From Sphingobacterium bovistauri (GTDB lineage: Bacteria; Bacteroidota; Bacteroidia; Sphingobacteriales; Sphingobacteriaceae): 64,000 bases of DNA. Location: the NCBI RefSeq assembly GCF_020295405.1, contig NZ_JADEYP010000019.1, forward strand, positions 19,413 to 83,412. The letters run 5' to 3'. The translations under genes were made by a program, and so were the position numbers. A model generated the notes under the pieces. It did not search any database. It had not been told where the DNA came from and worked only from the letters and a program-made list of their open reading frames with translations. Positions 1-10,358 of this stretch are shown in pieces. Position 1 is the stretch's first letter. Each line of letters opens with the position of its first letter.

Positions 1-600
1 CCAAACAATGATTTGAGCTAAAGCAATGTCTAAATTTTCATAGAAAAAGCACCTATTACATAAACCCAATAACATCTTAAATTGATGGTCAAGATAATAT
101 TTGGTTAAAGACTGCAGCCCACCATCAATTCTCGAATAGTAAAAAAGGTTTTGGGACCAACATATAAAATTTGGAATAATCCGTTCCCTTACATAAGGGA
201 TTTGCGCTGCAAAAAAAGATTCAATTATATCCGGATGAAAAGACCTTTCAACGCTCTCACTAACCTCATCTGAAATAGCGTTTACAATCCAATGAAAAAG
301 CTTGTTGAATAATTTTGCTTCAGATAATAATGGAAGAACTGACGAGCATATTTGAAATCTCAGAAAATCTGTTATTATCCGTTGATGCACAGATGATACA
401 ACAATCCTATTTACACCCGTGCAAATTTTTGTAGCATATTCAAGAGCATCGTCCATTCCTTTTAATCGAACTTCCTCGTAAAAGACTCTTAACAAATTGT
501 CAAAGGTCTCATTGGAAATTTCAAATTCCTGATGCCATATTTCATTTTCTTGGTCATTAGAAATTGAATAGAATTCTGAAAACAATTCTGCTGTGATCAT
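1..600 (-). CDS. Unrecognised protein, N-terminal 200 residues only
   Basis: An uninterrupted frame starts at the ATG complementary to 598-600 and runs off the window start, giving the first 200 residues (start MITAELFSEFYSISNDQENE). The protein looks soluble and helical, rich in aromatic and acidic residues, with no signal peptide or membrane segment and no motif I recognise. It lies 68 bp downstream of the nuclease-STAND gene (669-4445) on the same strand, so it is probably co-transcribed and may be an accessory of that probable defence gene. That role is inferred from position alone. Confidence 0.7.
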   Translation of the reverse strand, partial: MITAELFSEFYSISNDQENEIWHQEFEISNETFDNLLRVFYEEVRLKGMDDALEYATKICTGVNRIVVSSVHQRIITDFLRFQICSSVLPLLSEAKLFNKLFHWIVNAISDEVSESVERSFHPDIIESFFAAQIPYVRERIIPNFICWSQNLFYYSRIDGGLQSLTKYYLDHQFKMLLGLCNRCFFYENLDIALAQIIVW

Positions 601-668
601 AATGTAATATGATTTTATAGTATATATCTCATGTATATATTAAATCTTGTTCATTTTCCGGATAAGAA

Positions 669-3600
669 TTAGTAATGCTCTTCCATAAAATCTCTTTTCA
701 TTTCCTTTTTGATATCTTCTTTCTTCCAAGCTATTAATTGTTCAAAGTAAGCTATGTGTTCGGCGTAGTCAAGAATATCAGGTAGGGTGTTTATCATGTT
801 TATAATGCTTTGATAAAAATCTATTCTTCGCTGATATACGGGAACCCAACTTCCACTCATGCTTCCACTTCGGCCGAAGTCATTTTTTTTGGTAATCTCT
901 ATATCCTTACGAAGCAGAAGGAAATCTCTGTAATAAGGTATTATCCAGTCGTTATAATTGTTGTAGACCGTCTCAATTAGTATCAATAATACCTTGTCGT
1001 TTTGAGCGTACTTTTGGGTCAATTTAATAATTAGTGATTTCACCTTTTTCATACTATTCTCGTCAGCGCTTTTTAATCTGAACAAATTGAAAATTGCTTG
1101 TTCGTAAGTTGAACTGAATCTTTCTTTCTCTACTACATCGAATAATAGGTTCTCCACCAGTTCTTCATATTCAGGATATTCCCATAACAGGCTGATGTTG
1201 ATATTACTTAGATTTATCTTGGCCGTGTAGCCTAAACCTATAGCTCCGTTGGAAAAGGTCTCGTGGATGAAATGTCTATCCAGATCCAGCATCGCCCTTA
1301 ATTCCTTGTCTTCATAATCAAAACCAGGATCAATTTCATGCTGTGCCCAATACGCACTTTTTAGTTGCTCAATATGGTTGGAAAAGTATGATGCGCATTC
1401 TGAGAAAAAATCGTAACCAAAAGGATTACTTGTCTGATTTTTTCTAGCTAGTATAAGGCTCGCGAGATAAGTAATAATATTATGGTTACCTAATTCTGGG
1501 GCTTTCGCCTTATAGTTTTCAAAAGCCATCCAGTATTTTAAATAGTCGTGCATGTTATGGACGTTGACAGATCTGTTGCCGTTGTTAAAGAGTGCCAAAA
1601 GGAGTTTTAAGAAATGCTCGTTTATCTGTTGTTCTGGTAATGACGTCACCAAAACAGATTCCCAGAAAAACCTGTCTTCGAACTCGTAGCTGTCTACGAT
1701 TCTGAATAGTTCTTCTCCTGTGATAATCTCTTCCTGTAACGGGATATGGAAAACCAGTGAACTCAATGGGAAATGGACTTTTCCGCTAAAGTGCAGTCGT
1801 AGCGCATTTTCAAATTGAGCTTTATCCTTTCTCGCTATAGCGATATAAATATTTGTAGCAGGGGCCTGCATATACTTGGCGGAATTACCTTGTTCTTGAT
1901 CGTACAACGAATTAACATTTAGGAGCAGTTGTTCTAAATCTGGCCAATCACTCCCGTTTACGACGTCATTGATTTTGTTTAACCTTTCTTTTGGGCGTTC
2001 TTCCAAAGATTTACTTTTTCTATCTTTCCAATCCGGCTTTAAAAGATCGGACAATTTCTGTATATCCGAATTGATGAAATCGTTCCAGCTTTCAGGAATT
2101 GCTGTTGCTACTTTTTCCAGATGTTCGGAGAGTGATGATACAAACTTACAGTGGGAGGATTGCCTATGGTCCAATTTATGGGAAATAATTTTTTCATAAA
2201 TCGGCAGCTCCTCTGCGTATAAACTTTTATCTATATCTCCTCCAGGATGAACGATTTTCATCAGTACTTTAGCACACTGTTTATTATCAATTTCAAACAA
2301 ATCATACAATTGAGCAAGAATGCGCATTCTCAAATATGATAAAGCCTCTGATTTGTATAGATTGAAATTGTAATAGGTGAATTCATGGCCTTTGGTAGGG
2401 CCATATTGCGTATAATGCCATCCTAGCAGCACATCTGATAGACGAAGGAAAATACCATTTACAATTGTTTTTTGCGTATCATTCCATTTGTCGTCCAATA
2501 GGACATCGAAAAGCATATTCTGCCTTAGATATCGGTGTTCTAAGTCTTCTATCTTATATTTGAAATCTTCATTAATAGATTTTGAAATTTCAGGCAACAG
2601 ACTTGGTTGCCGTTCTGCAAGTTCAAAGGTCAGTTTCAGAGACGGGTTTAAATACTCGTTAGGATGGTTCCAGAAGCGTTTCAGAAGTCCGAAATGTCTT
2701 GTTTCAGGCTGAAGACTATTTACGGTATCGAAGTTAAGAGAGCCTGGATGCTCTTCCTGAGGCAAGCTCATTATCCACTTTCTCAAATACAGGAGACAAT
2801 CCAAATCCTTATAGATCCAAAATAAATCATAGAAAGCATATTGCCGCTCTTCATCGGATATGATTTGCTCGCTTACCTTATTCAGGTGAGGCAATACCAA
2901 TTCCTTAATATGGTGATAGGTGAACGTGTTATTTACATCGACCAACGTAATACGGATTCTGTTGGAATGCTTTTCAATAAAAGTGGCAATCCAATCCCCA
3001 TAATTAATCACAGCGGTCTGGTCATCGATAAAGCATTTATAGAAAGCGTAGGTTGACAAAACCTGGTCTGAGACCTTTACTATTTCATCAGCATACACAT
3101 CTACCAATTCGTTGTTGTGCAATTCAAGGATAGCAGACCAGAGTTCATTCCAGTCAATTCCGAATTTATCTTCAATATCAGCCTTCAGTTTTTCGTTATT
3201 TCTGTCCAGAACACTAAAGAAAGAAACAATAGCAAGAGATTGTAGAACTATTGCATTATCAAGAATGCCAATCTCCTCCGATATCTTTTTGAAATACTTT
3301 TCATATAGCATTACAGGGCTATCCAAATAGTTTTTTTCCGAATCAGGCGTGACTGAATAGGTGGCCATCAGGGCCACTCTCACATTTCCTTTAGCCAGAT
3401 CGACTATTTTTTGCTTTATCTCACGATGATATTGGAGATTGGGGAGCGCTGCGATAATTATGTTCTCTATTTCTGCGTCCTTGAATTCAGGAATATTAAA
3501 CTCCTGATAGGACCAGTCTCCCAAGGCAGCCGATACCTGTTTTTTCACGTAGTCTCGGGACGTAATGACCAATTTTGCTGCGTACGATTTTGACTCCCTA

Positions 3601-4445
3601 AGTTTGCTGAGCAGGTAGTTTAGATTGTTGACCGACTTGTTGGCATCGTCAAATAATATAATGTACTGCTTGCCCGGTAAAAAAAGATGCCGATAGTCCT
3701 CCCACAGCGGTACACCTGAACTTTGAATGACTATGGGTATGTAGTCTACTTTTGAAAGCTCATCAAGTATCTTTACCGCCAATTTCGATTTTCCCACACC
3801 GGCACCACCTGACAATAGTAAGATGTCGTGCTTTTTTAGTGCGGCAATACCGTTTTTTATTTCTTCTTCCCTGCCAATAAATTCATTTGTGAGTGATGGC
3901 TGCAGTCCGGTCTTTGTTTTTAGAAGAAATTCTTCAAGTGGATAAATATCCCCCTTTAAAATTGGAATTCCTAAGTACCCATCCGCCAGTTTAGGAAATT
4001 CATTGATGAGTATGGGGAGATTCTGAATATTTAAAACCTCAATTTCAGCTTCGGGATGGTATGTCTTTACTTTGGTATCTAACAAACGATATTCTTCAGC
4101 GGTGATTTTCTCGTTACATGCTAAAACTACTTTAGCTACCTTCTCTTTAGGGATGGCTGTCTTACCTTCGTCAAAACAATGGTCTATATCTTTGCTCAGC
4201 TTCTGAAAGAAAGATTTAGCTTCTCCGATCTTTTCTTGCGTTGTACATTCGACAAATATGTATTTGTCGCCATCAACGAAGAAAGAATCGGGGGTACCTT
4301 TGCTTGTTTTTTCCTTGCCCACGACAGCACCAGGTGCACCTATGAATTTATTCCCCTGCAAATACAATAGGTGATTTACTAGCGTTTGAAATTTTGCTTG
4401 ATCTATTGCCTTTAAAGCATTTTCAATCTGGGTAATGGTGTTCAT
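669..4445 (-). CDS. PD-(D/E)XK-like nuclease fused to a STAND NTPase (Avs-like defence candidate)
   Basis: A 1258-residue protein. Residues 45-75 carry a restriction-endonuclease-like signature: Pro52-Asp53, then Glu66-Cys-Thr-Thr-Gln70 at the end of a hydrophobic strand, fitting a variant PD-(D/E)XK active site. A P-loop NTPase follows, with Walker A GGAGVGKS at 213-220 and Walker B IILFDDA at 262-268. It is preceded by the GREEEI segment typical of STAND (nSTAND3-like) proteins. The remaining 900 or so residues are helical and repeat-like, suiting a sensor. This order matches Avs-type antiviral STAND proteins, which bind a phage protein, oligomerise and activate the nuclease. A TTG 33 nt upstream is also in frame; I prefer the ATG at 4445. 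The gene is divergent from the KAP-type NTPase gene. The family-level call is fairly secure; the antiviral role is inferred. Confidence 0.78.
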   Translation of the reverse strand: MNTITQIENALKAIDQAKFQTLVNHLLYLQGNKFIGAPGAVVGKEKTSKGTPDSFFVDGDKYIFVECTTQEKIGEAKSFFQKLSKDIDHCFDEGKTAIPKEKVAKVVLACNEKITAEEYRLLDTKVKTYHPEAEIEVLNIQNLPILINEFPKLADGYLGIPILKGDIYPLEEFLLKTKTGLQPSLTNEFIGREEEIKNGIAALKKHDILLLSGGAGVGKSKLAVKILDELSKVDYIPIVIQSSGVPLWEDYRHLFLPGKQYIILFDDANKSVNNLNYLLSKLRESKSYAAKLVITSRDYVKKQVSAALGDWSYQEFNIPEFKDAEIENIIIAALPNLQYHREIKQKIVDLAKGNVRVALMATYSVTPDSEKNYLDSPVMLYEKYFKKISEEIGILDNAIVLQSLAIVSFFSVLDRNNEKLKADIEDKFGIDWNELWSAILELHNNELVDVYADEIVKVSDQVLSTYAFYKCFIDDQTAVINYGDWIATFIEKHSNRIRITLVDVNNTFTYHHIKELVLPHLNKVSEQIISDEERQYAFYDLFWIYKDLDCLLYLRKWIMSLPQEEHPGSLNFDTVNSLQPETRHFGLLKRFWNHPNEYLNPSLKLTFELAERQPSLLPEISKSINEDFKYKIEDLEHRYLRQNMLFDVLLDDKWNDTQKTIVNGIFLRLSDVLLGWHYTQYGPTKGHEFTYYNFNLYKSEALSYLRMRILAQLYDLFEIDNKQCAKVLMKIVHPGGDIDKSLYAEELPIYEKIISHKLDHRQSSHCKFVSSLSEHLEKVATAIPESWNDFINSDIQKLSDLLKPDWKDRKSKSLEERPKERLNKINDVVNGSDWPDLEQLLLNVNSLYDQEQGNSAKYMQAPATNIYIAIARKDKAQFENALRLHFSGKVHFPLSSLVFHIPLQEEIITGEELFRIVDSYEFEDRFFWESVLVTSLPEQQINEHFLKLLLALFNNGNRSVNVHNMHDYLKYWMAFENYKAKAPELGNHNIITYLASLILARKNQTSNPFGYDFFSECASYFSNHIEQLKSAYWAQHEIDPGFDYEDKELRAMLDLDRHFIHETFSNGAIGLGYTAKINLSNINISLLWEYPEYEELVENLLFDVVEKERFSSTYEQAIFNLFRLKSADENSMKKVKSLIIKLTQKYAQNDKVLLILIETVYNNYNDWIIPYYRDFLLLRKDIEITKKNDFGRSGSMSGSWVPVYQRRIDFYQSIINMINTLPDILDYAEHIAYFEQLIAWKKEDIKKEMKRDFMEEHY

Positions 4446-4593
4446 AAAGTAAGTTATATTATTTCCATAAAGATACAAAATGTAACGCTGCTAGCATCTT
4501 AATGGGGTAATGGAAGGTAAAATATAAAAAATTGGATCTCAGTTCTGAAGATTTAGGCAAAGTAGATCGCTAATGTTTTCGATGGATTTTTTG

Positions 4594-4626
4594 TTTTGAC
4601 TATATTTAATTATTAGATTATTTTTG
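4594..4626 (+). promoter_or_regulatory. Promoter for the KAP-type NTPase gene
   Basis: TTTTG at 4594-4598, a 20 bp spacer and TATTTTTG at 4619-4626 match the Bacteroidota -33/-7 consensus (TTTG, 19-21 bp, TAnnTTTG). A start site near 4633 would leave a leader of about 22 nt before the ATG at 4655. Confidence 0.55.
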
Positions 4627-4654
4627 AGTAAAGAATACAAGTCCTTAATCTATT

Positions 4655-7600
4655 ATGCTCTTATTTATACTGTTAATCATTATTGGATTACTCTTTCTGG
4701 TACTCAATGTTAAATACTGGAAGATTACCGTTGAAGTTTTTAAAAGATTGATATTTTCTTTTAGAAGAGTGTTTTATTATTCTCTGGAGGGATATATTAC
4801 AAAGCTTCAAAAACTAAAGAAGAATCTGCACTATTCAATCAATGCAAAAAGCGATGAGCTTTTTGAACCTCTTACGCCAATTGAAGACGGAGAGGACAAT
4901 GATATTTACGATAAAGCGTTAAGCTTTTCTTTACTGGATAAGGATATTAAGAATATCGCCCTAACTGGGCCTTACGGGTCGGGAAAGAGTACAATTCTCA
5001 GAACATTTCAGAAAAACCACAAAGAATTCAGATACCTGAATATTTCACTGGCATCGTTTAAAGTTCATAAGGATGACGATGATCCTGATAACGAACTCAT
5101 TGAAGTCAGCATTTTACAGCAGATTTTTTACCATGTAAAGCATAATGCAATTCCTGATTCCAGGTTTAAGCGGATCAGAAAAGCTTCCAAAACAAATTTG
5201 TTGCTGAAAGCTGCATTGTTGATCCTATGTGGCATTTGCTTTTTTTATTTAACCAAAACCTCACCGTTGCCCGCCATACCTGAATCAAAACCATTTTTAG
5301 ACGGTTTTAGGCCTTATCTGCTGGTTGCCGCAATAATAGTCCTTGGTATTGGAAGCTTGTACCTGGTCTATACCATTTTCAAGCTATACAACAATTCAAA
5401 ATTTAACAAGGTTAACATTACAAGCGGTGAAGTGGAACTTTCGGATCATTCGGATGCCTCAGTCCTGAATAAACACTTGGACGAAATCCTTTATTTTTTT
5501 GAAGTGACACCTTATAATGTAGTTATTATAGAGGATCTGGACCGGTTTCAAAATCCGGAGATATTCACCAAGCTGAGAGAGATCAATAATTTGATAAACA
5601 GTTCCAAACAGGTAGAAAAAAGGGTTGTATTCATCTATGCACTCAAGGATGATATTTTCACGGACGAGAAAAGAACCAAGTTTTTTGATTTCGTAATCCC
5701 TGTGATACCGGTTATCAATTCATCCAATTCCGAGGCAAAGCTGCTTGAACGTCTCGAAACAGCCAAGGTTTTTCCAGAGCTTTCTAAGAAGTTTGTTTCC
5801 GAAATTGCCCTTTATATCAATGATATGAGGCTTCTTAAAAATGTTTTCAACGAATTCATACTGTATAAGGCTAAACTTGGCACATTCGAACTAGATCCCA
5901 ACAATCTGCTGGCAACGATTTTATATAAAAATCTTTATCCCACTGATTTTGCAGATTTAAATAAGGGCGAAGGACTGGTTTTTGATTTTTTTGCAAAGAG
6001 AGGTGAATACATTAAACAGATCACAAAGACCAAGCGGGATAGATTGGAAACAATTGAAAAAAAACAAGCGGATTTGGAGTTTTCGGTACTAAAAGATAGA
6101 TACGAACTGCGATCACTTTATATTGCGAGATTGTATGAATTAATGCCCAACAACACTTACAGGCATGTTTATCTTGGTCAGGTTCCAGTAGCTTTTGAAG
6201 ACCTGAAAACGGATGAAAATTTTGCTAAGCTGAAATCAGAAGTTTCCTTTAATTTTTATTCATCCAGCGGGTATAACAAACATAACAGTGGTCAAAATTT
6301 TAAATCAATTTCAAAGCAGGTTGATGAAAGCCAAGGCTACGACGAAAGGGAGCAGCAGATCACCAGTAGGGAAGAATATTTTTCAGAGCAGACCAAAAAA
6401 GAGGCGGAGAGCATAAGGGCAGAGTTGCTGGAAATATCTTTGTCCCCATTCCATAAGATCATTGCTGGTTTACCAGATAGTGAACTGGATCACTCGATAA
6501 AAGAGTCGTCCATTTTATTGTTCTTCATTAGAAACGGTTATATCAATGAGGATTACCACGATTACACCTCTCACTTTTATGAAGGTACTTTAAGCCGGAA
6601 GGATAAGGTTTTCTTGCTTAGTCTCAAAAACCATAAGGCACAAAATGCGGATTACACACTGGACAATCCTTCTAATGTAATTGAAGAAATCAAATTGATG
6701 GAATTTGGCCAGTATGAAGTGCTGAATTACTCTCTGCTGGATACCCTGTTACAGTCCAAAGATAAATATACGGTAAAACTAGAGGCTTTTTTAAAGCTTA
6801 TCGTTTCGAATACTGCATTAGCAGGCCAGTTTAGGGACAGTTACCTTGAGAAAGGCAAACAGGTGCCAAAATTTGTAAATCAACTTTTTGCCCAATGGAC
6901 TGGTTTTTGGGATTACGTAATCATCGAATCCGGATTTTCCGACGAAAAGAAACTTCAGTATCTGAAACTGATTTTGGACCATGCTGACTTGGAAACTATC
7001 AAATCACTCAATTCAAAAGGCAGTTTAAGCCTCTCCATTTCAAAGGATAAGGGTTTTCTAACCACAATGGGGCAGCTAGAATCGGCTGATAAGATTAAAA
7101 CCGTTTTAAAATTATTGGATGTTAAATTCGATGATTTAGATATTGGCAATGATCAAAAGGAATATTTCGAAGTGGTATACGAAAATGACTTTTACAGGGT
7201 TAACGCACGAATGATCCACAAACTGCTTCACTTCAAGGAGATTGAAACTGAAATTCCAAGTGATGGGTTTAATAAAGCTAATTATACCACAATCCAAAAC
7301 AGCGGACTGGTTAAGCTCCAAGAATATGTGGAACGGGATATAGACGATTATATAAAAGATGTCTTTTTGGCTTTGGGAACAAATAAAGATGAATCGGCAG
7401 AAAACCTGGTCAGTCTATATAAAAACATTGATATTGAGTTGGATAATATAGTTGCGATTATTGAGGCCCAGAACACGGTGATAGAAGATTTTGATCAGGT
7501 TGAAGAACATTTATGGACAGATTTAATGAAGGCAAAGAAAATAAGTCCAAAATGGACAAATCTTTACCCATACTATCAAAAAGAGAAAGGCTTGGATCTG

Positions 7601-8401
7601 CATTTGGTGAGCTTTTTGAATGTGAAGGATAATTTCGAAGCCTTATCTAAGCTAGATGTCACAGATTTGGAAGGCGATCAGGATGATATAGAGAAGTTCG
7701 CACTGGCAATAGCAACCAATGATACGGTCAGTTTAGAGAGCTTTAAAGCCTTGATTTCTAGTTTTCCTTACGAATTTGAAGACCTGGATGTTTCAAAGGT
7801 GCATCCGGAAAAAGTTAACGTTATGATTGACCATAAATTCCTATTGTATTCTTTTGTCAATTACAATCTGTTAAAAGCGAATTTCAATGGTAAAAATATC
7901 AGCCTGGGGGAGCAGGTTCCAGAGGTATTCATGGGAGAATTTACCGATCGGGGTTTCGATGCTAATGATTTTTTACTCGTCTTGAAATCTCAGAAGTTTA
8001 CCTATGATCAGAAGATAACGGTTCTGAAAACGATAACAAGCGATATGCTAAATGAAAATGAAGACCTTAAAGCAGAAATGATAACGCTTCTGCTTACCCA
8101 ATATGAAGAGATCAATTATTCGGTATTAAAAGGGTTGCTGGGAGCAAATCAGAATGATGAGAAAAGGGTTAATCTTTTGAACTTGCATTTAGATAAACTT
8201 AATCCCGAACAGATTAAAGGTGCCCTACAATCGTTGGGAAGAAAGTATGCTGAGGTTGCAGATAGAAATGAACCTAGATTAGACAACAATGAAGCAAACA
8301 GGGAGCTTGGTCGCATACTCGATGCAATCCATTATATTTCAAGCGTCACCGTCAAAGAAGATTATGTAAGGTTAAACCACTATAAAAGTGGTGGTCAGTA
8401 A
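4655..8401 (+). CDS. KAP/YobI-family P-loop NTPase with membrane segments
   Basis: A 1248-residue protein. Residues 2-18 form a hydrophobic N-terminal segment. Walker A is GPYGSGKST (105-113). Two membrane spans follow at about 182-200 and 221-242, inserted between Walker A and Walker B, and Walker B is VVIIEDLDRF (289-298). Membrane helices placed inside the P-loop domain are a hallmark of KAP NTPases, and the size fits the YobI subgroup (about 1200 residues). KAP-type NTPases recur in bacterial defence islands, where they are thought to act at the inner membrane. The long C-terminal part is helical without recognised domains. The stop is 33 bp from the next ATG, so the two genes probably form an operon. 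Antiviral function is inferred from the neighbours. Confidence 0.75.
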   Translation: MLLFILLIIIGLLFLVLNVKYWKITVEVFKRLIFSFRRVFYYSLEGYITKLQKLKKNLHYSINAKSDELFEPLTPIEDGEDNDIYDKALSFSLLDKDIKNIALTGPYGSGKSTILRTFQKNHKEFRYLNISLASFKVHKDDDDPDNELIEVSILQQIFYHVKHNAIPDSRFKRIRKASKTNLLLKAALLILCGICFFYLTKTSPLPAIPESKPFLDGFRPYLLVAAIIVLGIGSLYLVYTIFKLYNNSKFNKVNITSGEVELSDHSDASVLNKHLDEILYFFEVTPYNVVIIEDLDRFQNPEIFTKLREINNLINSSKQVEKRVVFIYALKDDIFTDEKRTKFFDFVIPVIPVINSSNSEAKLLERLETAKVFPELSKKFVSEIALYINDMRLLKNVFNEFILYKAKLGTFELDPNNLLATILYKNLYPTDFADLNKGEGLVFDFFAKRGEYIKQITKTKRDRLETIEKKQADLEFSVLKDRYELRSLYIARLYELMPNNTYRHVYLGQVPVAFEDLKTDENFAKLKSEVSFNFYSSSGYNKHNSGQNFKSISKQVDESQGYDEREQQITSREEYFSEQTKKEAESIRAELLEISLSPFHKIIAGLPDSELDHSIKESSILLFFIRNGYINEDYHDYTSHFYEGTLSRKDKVFLLSLKNHKAQNADYTLDNPSNVIEEIKLMEFGQYEVLNYSLLDTLLQSKDKYTVKLEAFLKLIVSNTALAGQFRDSYLEKGKQVPKFVNQLFAQWTGFWDYVIIESGFSDEKKLQYLKLILDHADLETIKSLNSKGSLSLSISKDKGFLTTMGQLESADKIKTVLKLLDVKFDDLDIGNDQKEYFEVVYENDFYRVNARMIHKLLHFKEIETEIPSDGFNKANYTTIQNSGLVKLQEYVERDIDDYIKDVFLALGTNKDESAENLVSLYKNIDIELDNIVAIIEAQNTVIEDFDQVEEHLWTDLMKAKKISPKWTNLYPYYQKEKGLDLHLVSFLNVKDNFEALSKLDVTDLEGDQDDIEKFALAIATNDTVSLESFKALISSFPYEFEDLDVSKVHPEKVNVMIDHKFLLYSFVNYNLLKANFNGKNISLGEQVPEVFMGEFTDRGFDANDFLLVLKSQKFTYDQKITVLKTITSDMLNENEDLKAEMITLLLTQYEEINYSVLKGLLGANQNDEKRVNLLNLHLDKLNPEQIKGALQSLGRKYAEVADRNEPRLDNNEANRELGRILDAIHYISSVTVKEDYVRLNHYKSGGQ

Positions 8402-8434
8402 TTCCGGCCACGGTTTGTATTAATTAAGACTGAA

Positions 8435-9451
8435 ATGAGCATAAATTTCAAGAATATTGCACTGCTTGATGAAATTGAAACCGCCAATAGGCTCATACGG
8501 CTTGGTTTTGGTGAGCTTCAGAACATTGATTATGCAAATAATTTCTACTTTTTACCTTTTCAACTGCTTTCCCAAGGGTTTGAGCGACTAATGAAAAGCT
8601 ATATCTGCTTAGGTTATTACAACAGGCAAGGGGATTATCCCAACCTGAATTACATTAAGGGATTGGGACACGATCTTGAGGCTTTGATCAACAAGATTCT
8701 TGTTGATTTTTTTGATGATCATGGCAGATACTATTTGATTGGCGACAGGAATTTTTTAGAGAATGATGCTGAGTTGAAAGAGCTGTTATATATACTTTCG
8801 GAATTCGGAAAAATGGCCCGGTACCACAACTTCGACATTATAACCGCAAATCAGAAGCCAAGCGTTAACCCAAGGGAACTTTGGGAGCAGTTTGAGCATA
8901 AAATTCTTTCTCTTAATGGCTTTGAAAAATTTAATGACCGTGATTTGGAGAACGAGGTTTTCGGAGATATCTCGCGGACAATCATCATAATATTTGAGAA
9001 GTTTGTATCTGGACTGGCCAGGCAGTTTAATTTTGGTACACTTGGTGATCATGCCAAACAGTTTTCCGGCCATTTGTTTGATTTTGCAATGCTGTATCCA
9101 GATAAATTGGGCCAGACGGACTATCGTGTCAACACAACACGGTTTAAGGAAACACCAAAAAAAGTGCACAAACGGACAGCAATAGACGAATTGGAGCGAA
9201 AGCTTAATCCAAAATTTAGGTCAAAACTGATCAAGAAAAATGATTTTGACGGGAATTGGCCTTTTTATGCCGAAGAAGTTATTGTCGAATGTAGGAATAA
9301 GCATTGGTGCGTCATTACCATTGAGGGGTATGATTATGCTTTAAATGGTGCTGCTAAAGGGAAATATAAATTGGAGTCTCCCCATGATGCAGGAATGGCC
9401 ATGCTTGGTGTTAGCATTGGAGATTTTATCAGCATAGCGCTCGCACTATAA
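8435..9451 (+). CDS. Unrecognised protein with a HEPN-like N-terminal helical region
   Basis: A 338-residue soluble protein encoded 33 bp after the KAP-type NTPase gene and probably co-transcribed with it. The N-terminal 110 residues are helical and contain a pattern seen in several HEPN-like domains: a hydrophobic helix with FERLMKSYI, then a GHDLEALI segment. An RYHNF motif near residue 130 might be the Arg/His pair of a HEPN RNase, but its spacing is not the classical RX4-6H. The C-terminal 60 residues are strand-rich. I do not recognise the family; the HEPN similarity is a weak visual match. The probable role is a partner of the membrane NTPase. Confidence 0.6.
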   Translation: MSINFKNIALLDEIETANRLIRLGFGELQNIDYANNFYFLPFQLLSQGFERLMKSYICLGYYNRQGDYPNLNYIKGLGHDLEALINKILVDFFDDHGRYYLIGDRNFLENDAELKELLYILSEFGKMARYHNFDIITANQKPSVNPRELWEQFEHKILSLNGFEKFNDRDLENEVFGDISRTIIIIFEKFVSGLARQFNFGTLGDHAKQFSGHLFDFAMLYPDKLGQTDYRVNTTRFKETPKKVHKRTAIDELERKLNPKFRSKLIKKNDFDGNWPFYAEEVIVECRNKHWCVITIEGYDYALNGAAKGKYKLESPHDAGMAMLGVSIGDFISIALAL

Positions 9452-9752
9452 ATTTCCTGAACTCGGATTGATATTATCCTATCGGTCCGCAGGGAATCCT
9501 TATTGCTGTGCGAATAATTGTAACCTATTTTAATCCTTATATTATCCAAATTGACAAGGGGAATGCTTAAGTATTGAAATATGACTGATGGTGTAGGTAG
9601 CTTAAGTTTACATTTGATATGATTTTATAAGGGCGCTGATAACGATAGATTCTTAATTGTTGTTTACTTTCATAAATTCGGATACAGCTAATCTTATAAG
9701 TAATTGGCCGTACATCAAAATTTACATCACCAGATATTGATTTGATCTTTTT

Positions 9753-10216
9753 TTAATCTTCAAGATCAACAGAATTAGGATGAGGTAAGAAAACATAATA
9801 TTTATGAGCTTGATTCTCTAGTTTGAAGGTTAAATTAACAACAAGTGCTTGTAAACCATTTGACATGGTTACAATCTCCACATCAGTTTGTTTTAAAGAA
9901 GCATGGCCCTCTTGACATATGAAAGGAAAGTTTGACTCATAGGTATCTATTATTCAGGATATCAATTAAAAACACCACAAGTGGCTACTTTAAAGCCTCA
10001 TTTACCAAATAACAAATCGTATCCAATTCTTGAAAATACGGTTAAGTAAGCACATTTTAGTACAGGTTTGACTTTTAGTTTCGAAGACATTTGTCCAGAA
10101 ACTTTAAAATTTATTCCATTCCAATTGTCAAAAAAACCTTTAAATTCCTTGGCTTTGCCGTTATGCGGTGAAGTCATGAATTTTATGTTCATCTTATTGT
10201 CTTCTGATGTTCGCAT
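9753..10216 (-). pseudogene. Decayed coding remnant of unknown origin
   Basis: Two open segments lie end to end on the minus strand. One is 72 codons starting MRTSEDNK (10216 down to 9998). The other, roughly 70 codons, has no start codon and ends at the TAA at 9753-9755. Stops separate them. Codon use looks protein-like in both, which suggests the broken 3' portion of a former gene. The segment VLKCAYLTVFSRIGY faintly recalls a helix seen in some HNH-type proteins, too weak for a call. It fills most of the 1 kb gap between slot A of element 1 and the backbone. Positions 9452-9752 hold nothing else I can support. Confidence 0.3.
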
Positions 10217-10257
10217 TTTTTTTGAGCAAGCGGAAGTTGGGCAGTGGCCCTACTTTC

Positions 10258-10358
10258 TATCCCTATGCGTTGCAAACGGGGTTTAGGGTATCCTCCAGGG
10301 ATACTCTTGTTGCATAACGATATCAGGAATATCGTTTTTAGTATACTTGCCAGTATAC
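10258..10358. other. Cluster of four small hairpins at the cargo/backbone border
   Basis: Inverted repeats follow one another. The first has CCC and GGGG arms around GCGTTGCAAA. The second is GTATCC/GGATAC (10288-10293 with 10299-10304), the third AACGATAT/ATATCGTT (10316-10323 with 10329-10336), the fourth GTATACT/AGTATAC (10341-10347 with 10352-10358). The copy at 46688-46788 keeps all four; its first two stems are longer and perfect, and its third stem has a mismatch. The position, upstream of the first backbone gene, suits an operator, a replication or transfer origin, or a recombination target for cargo exchange. The function is unknown. Confidence 0.5.
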
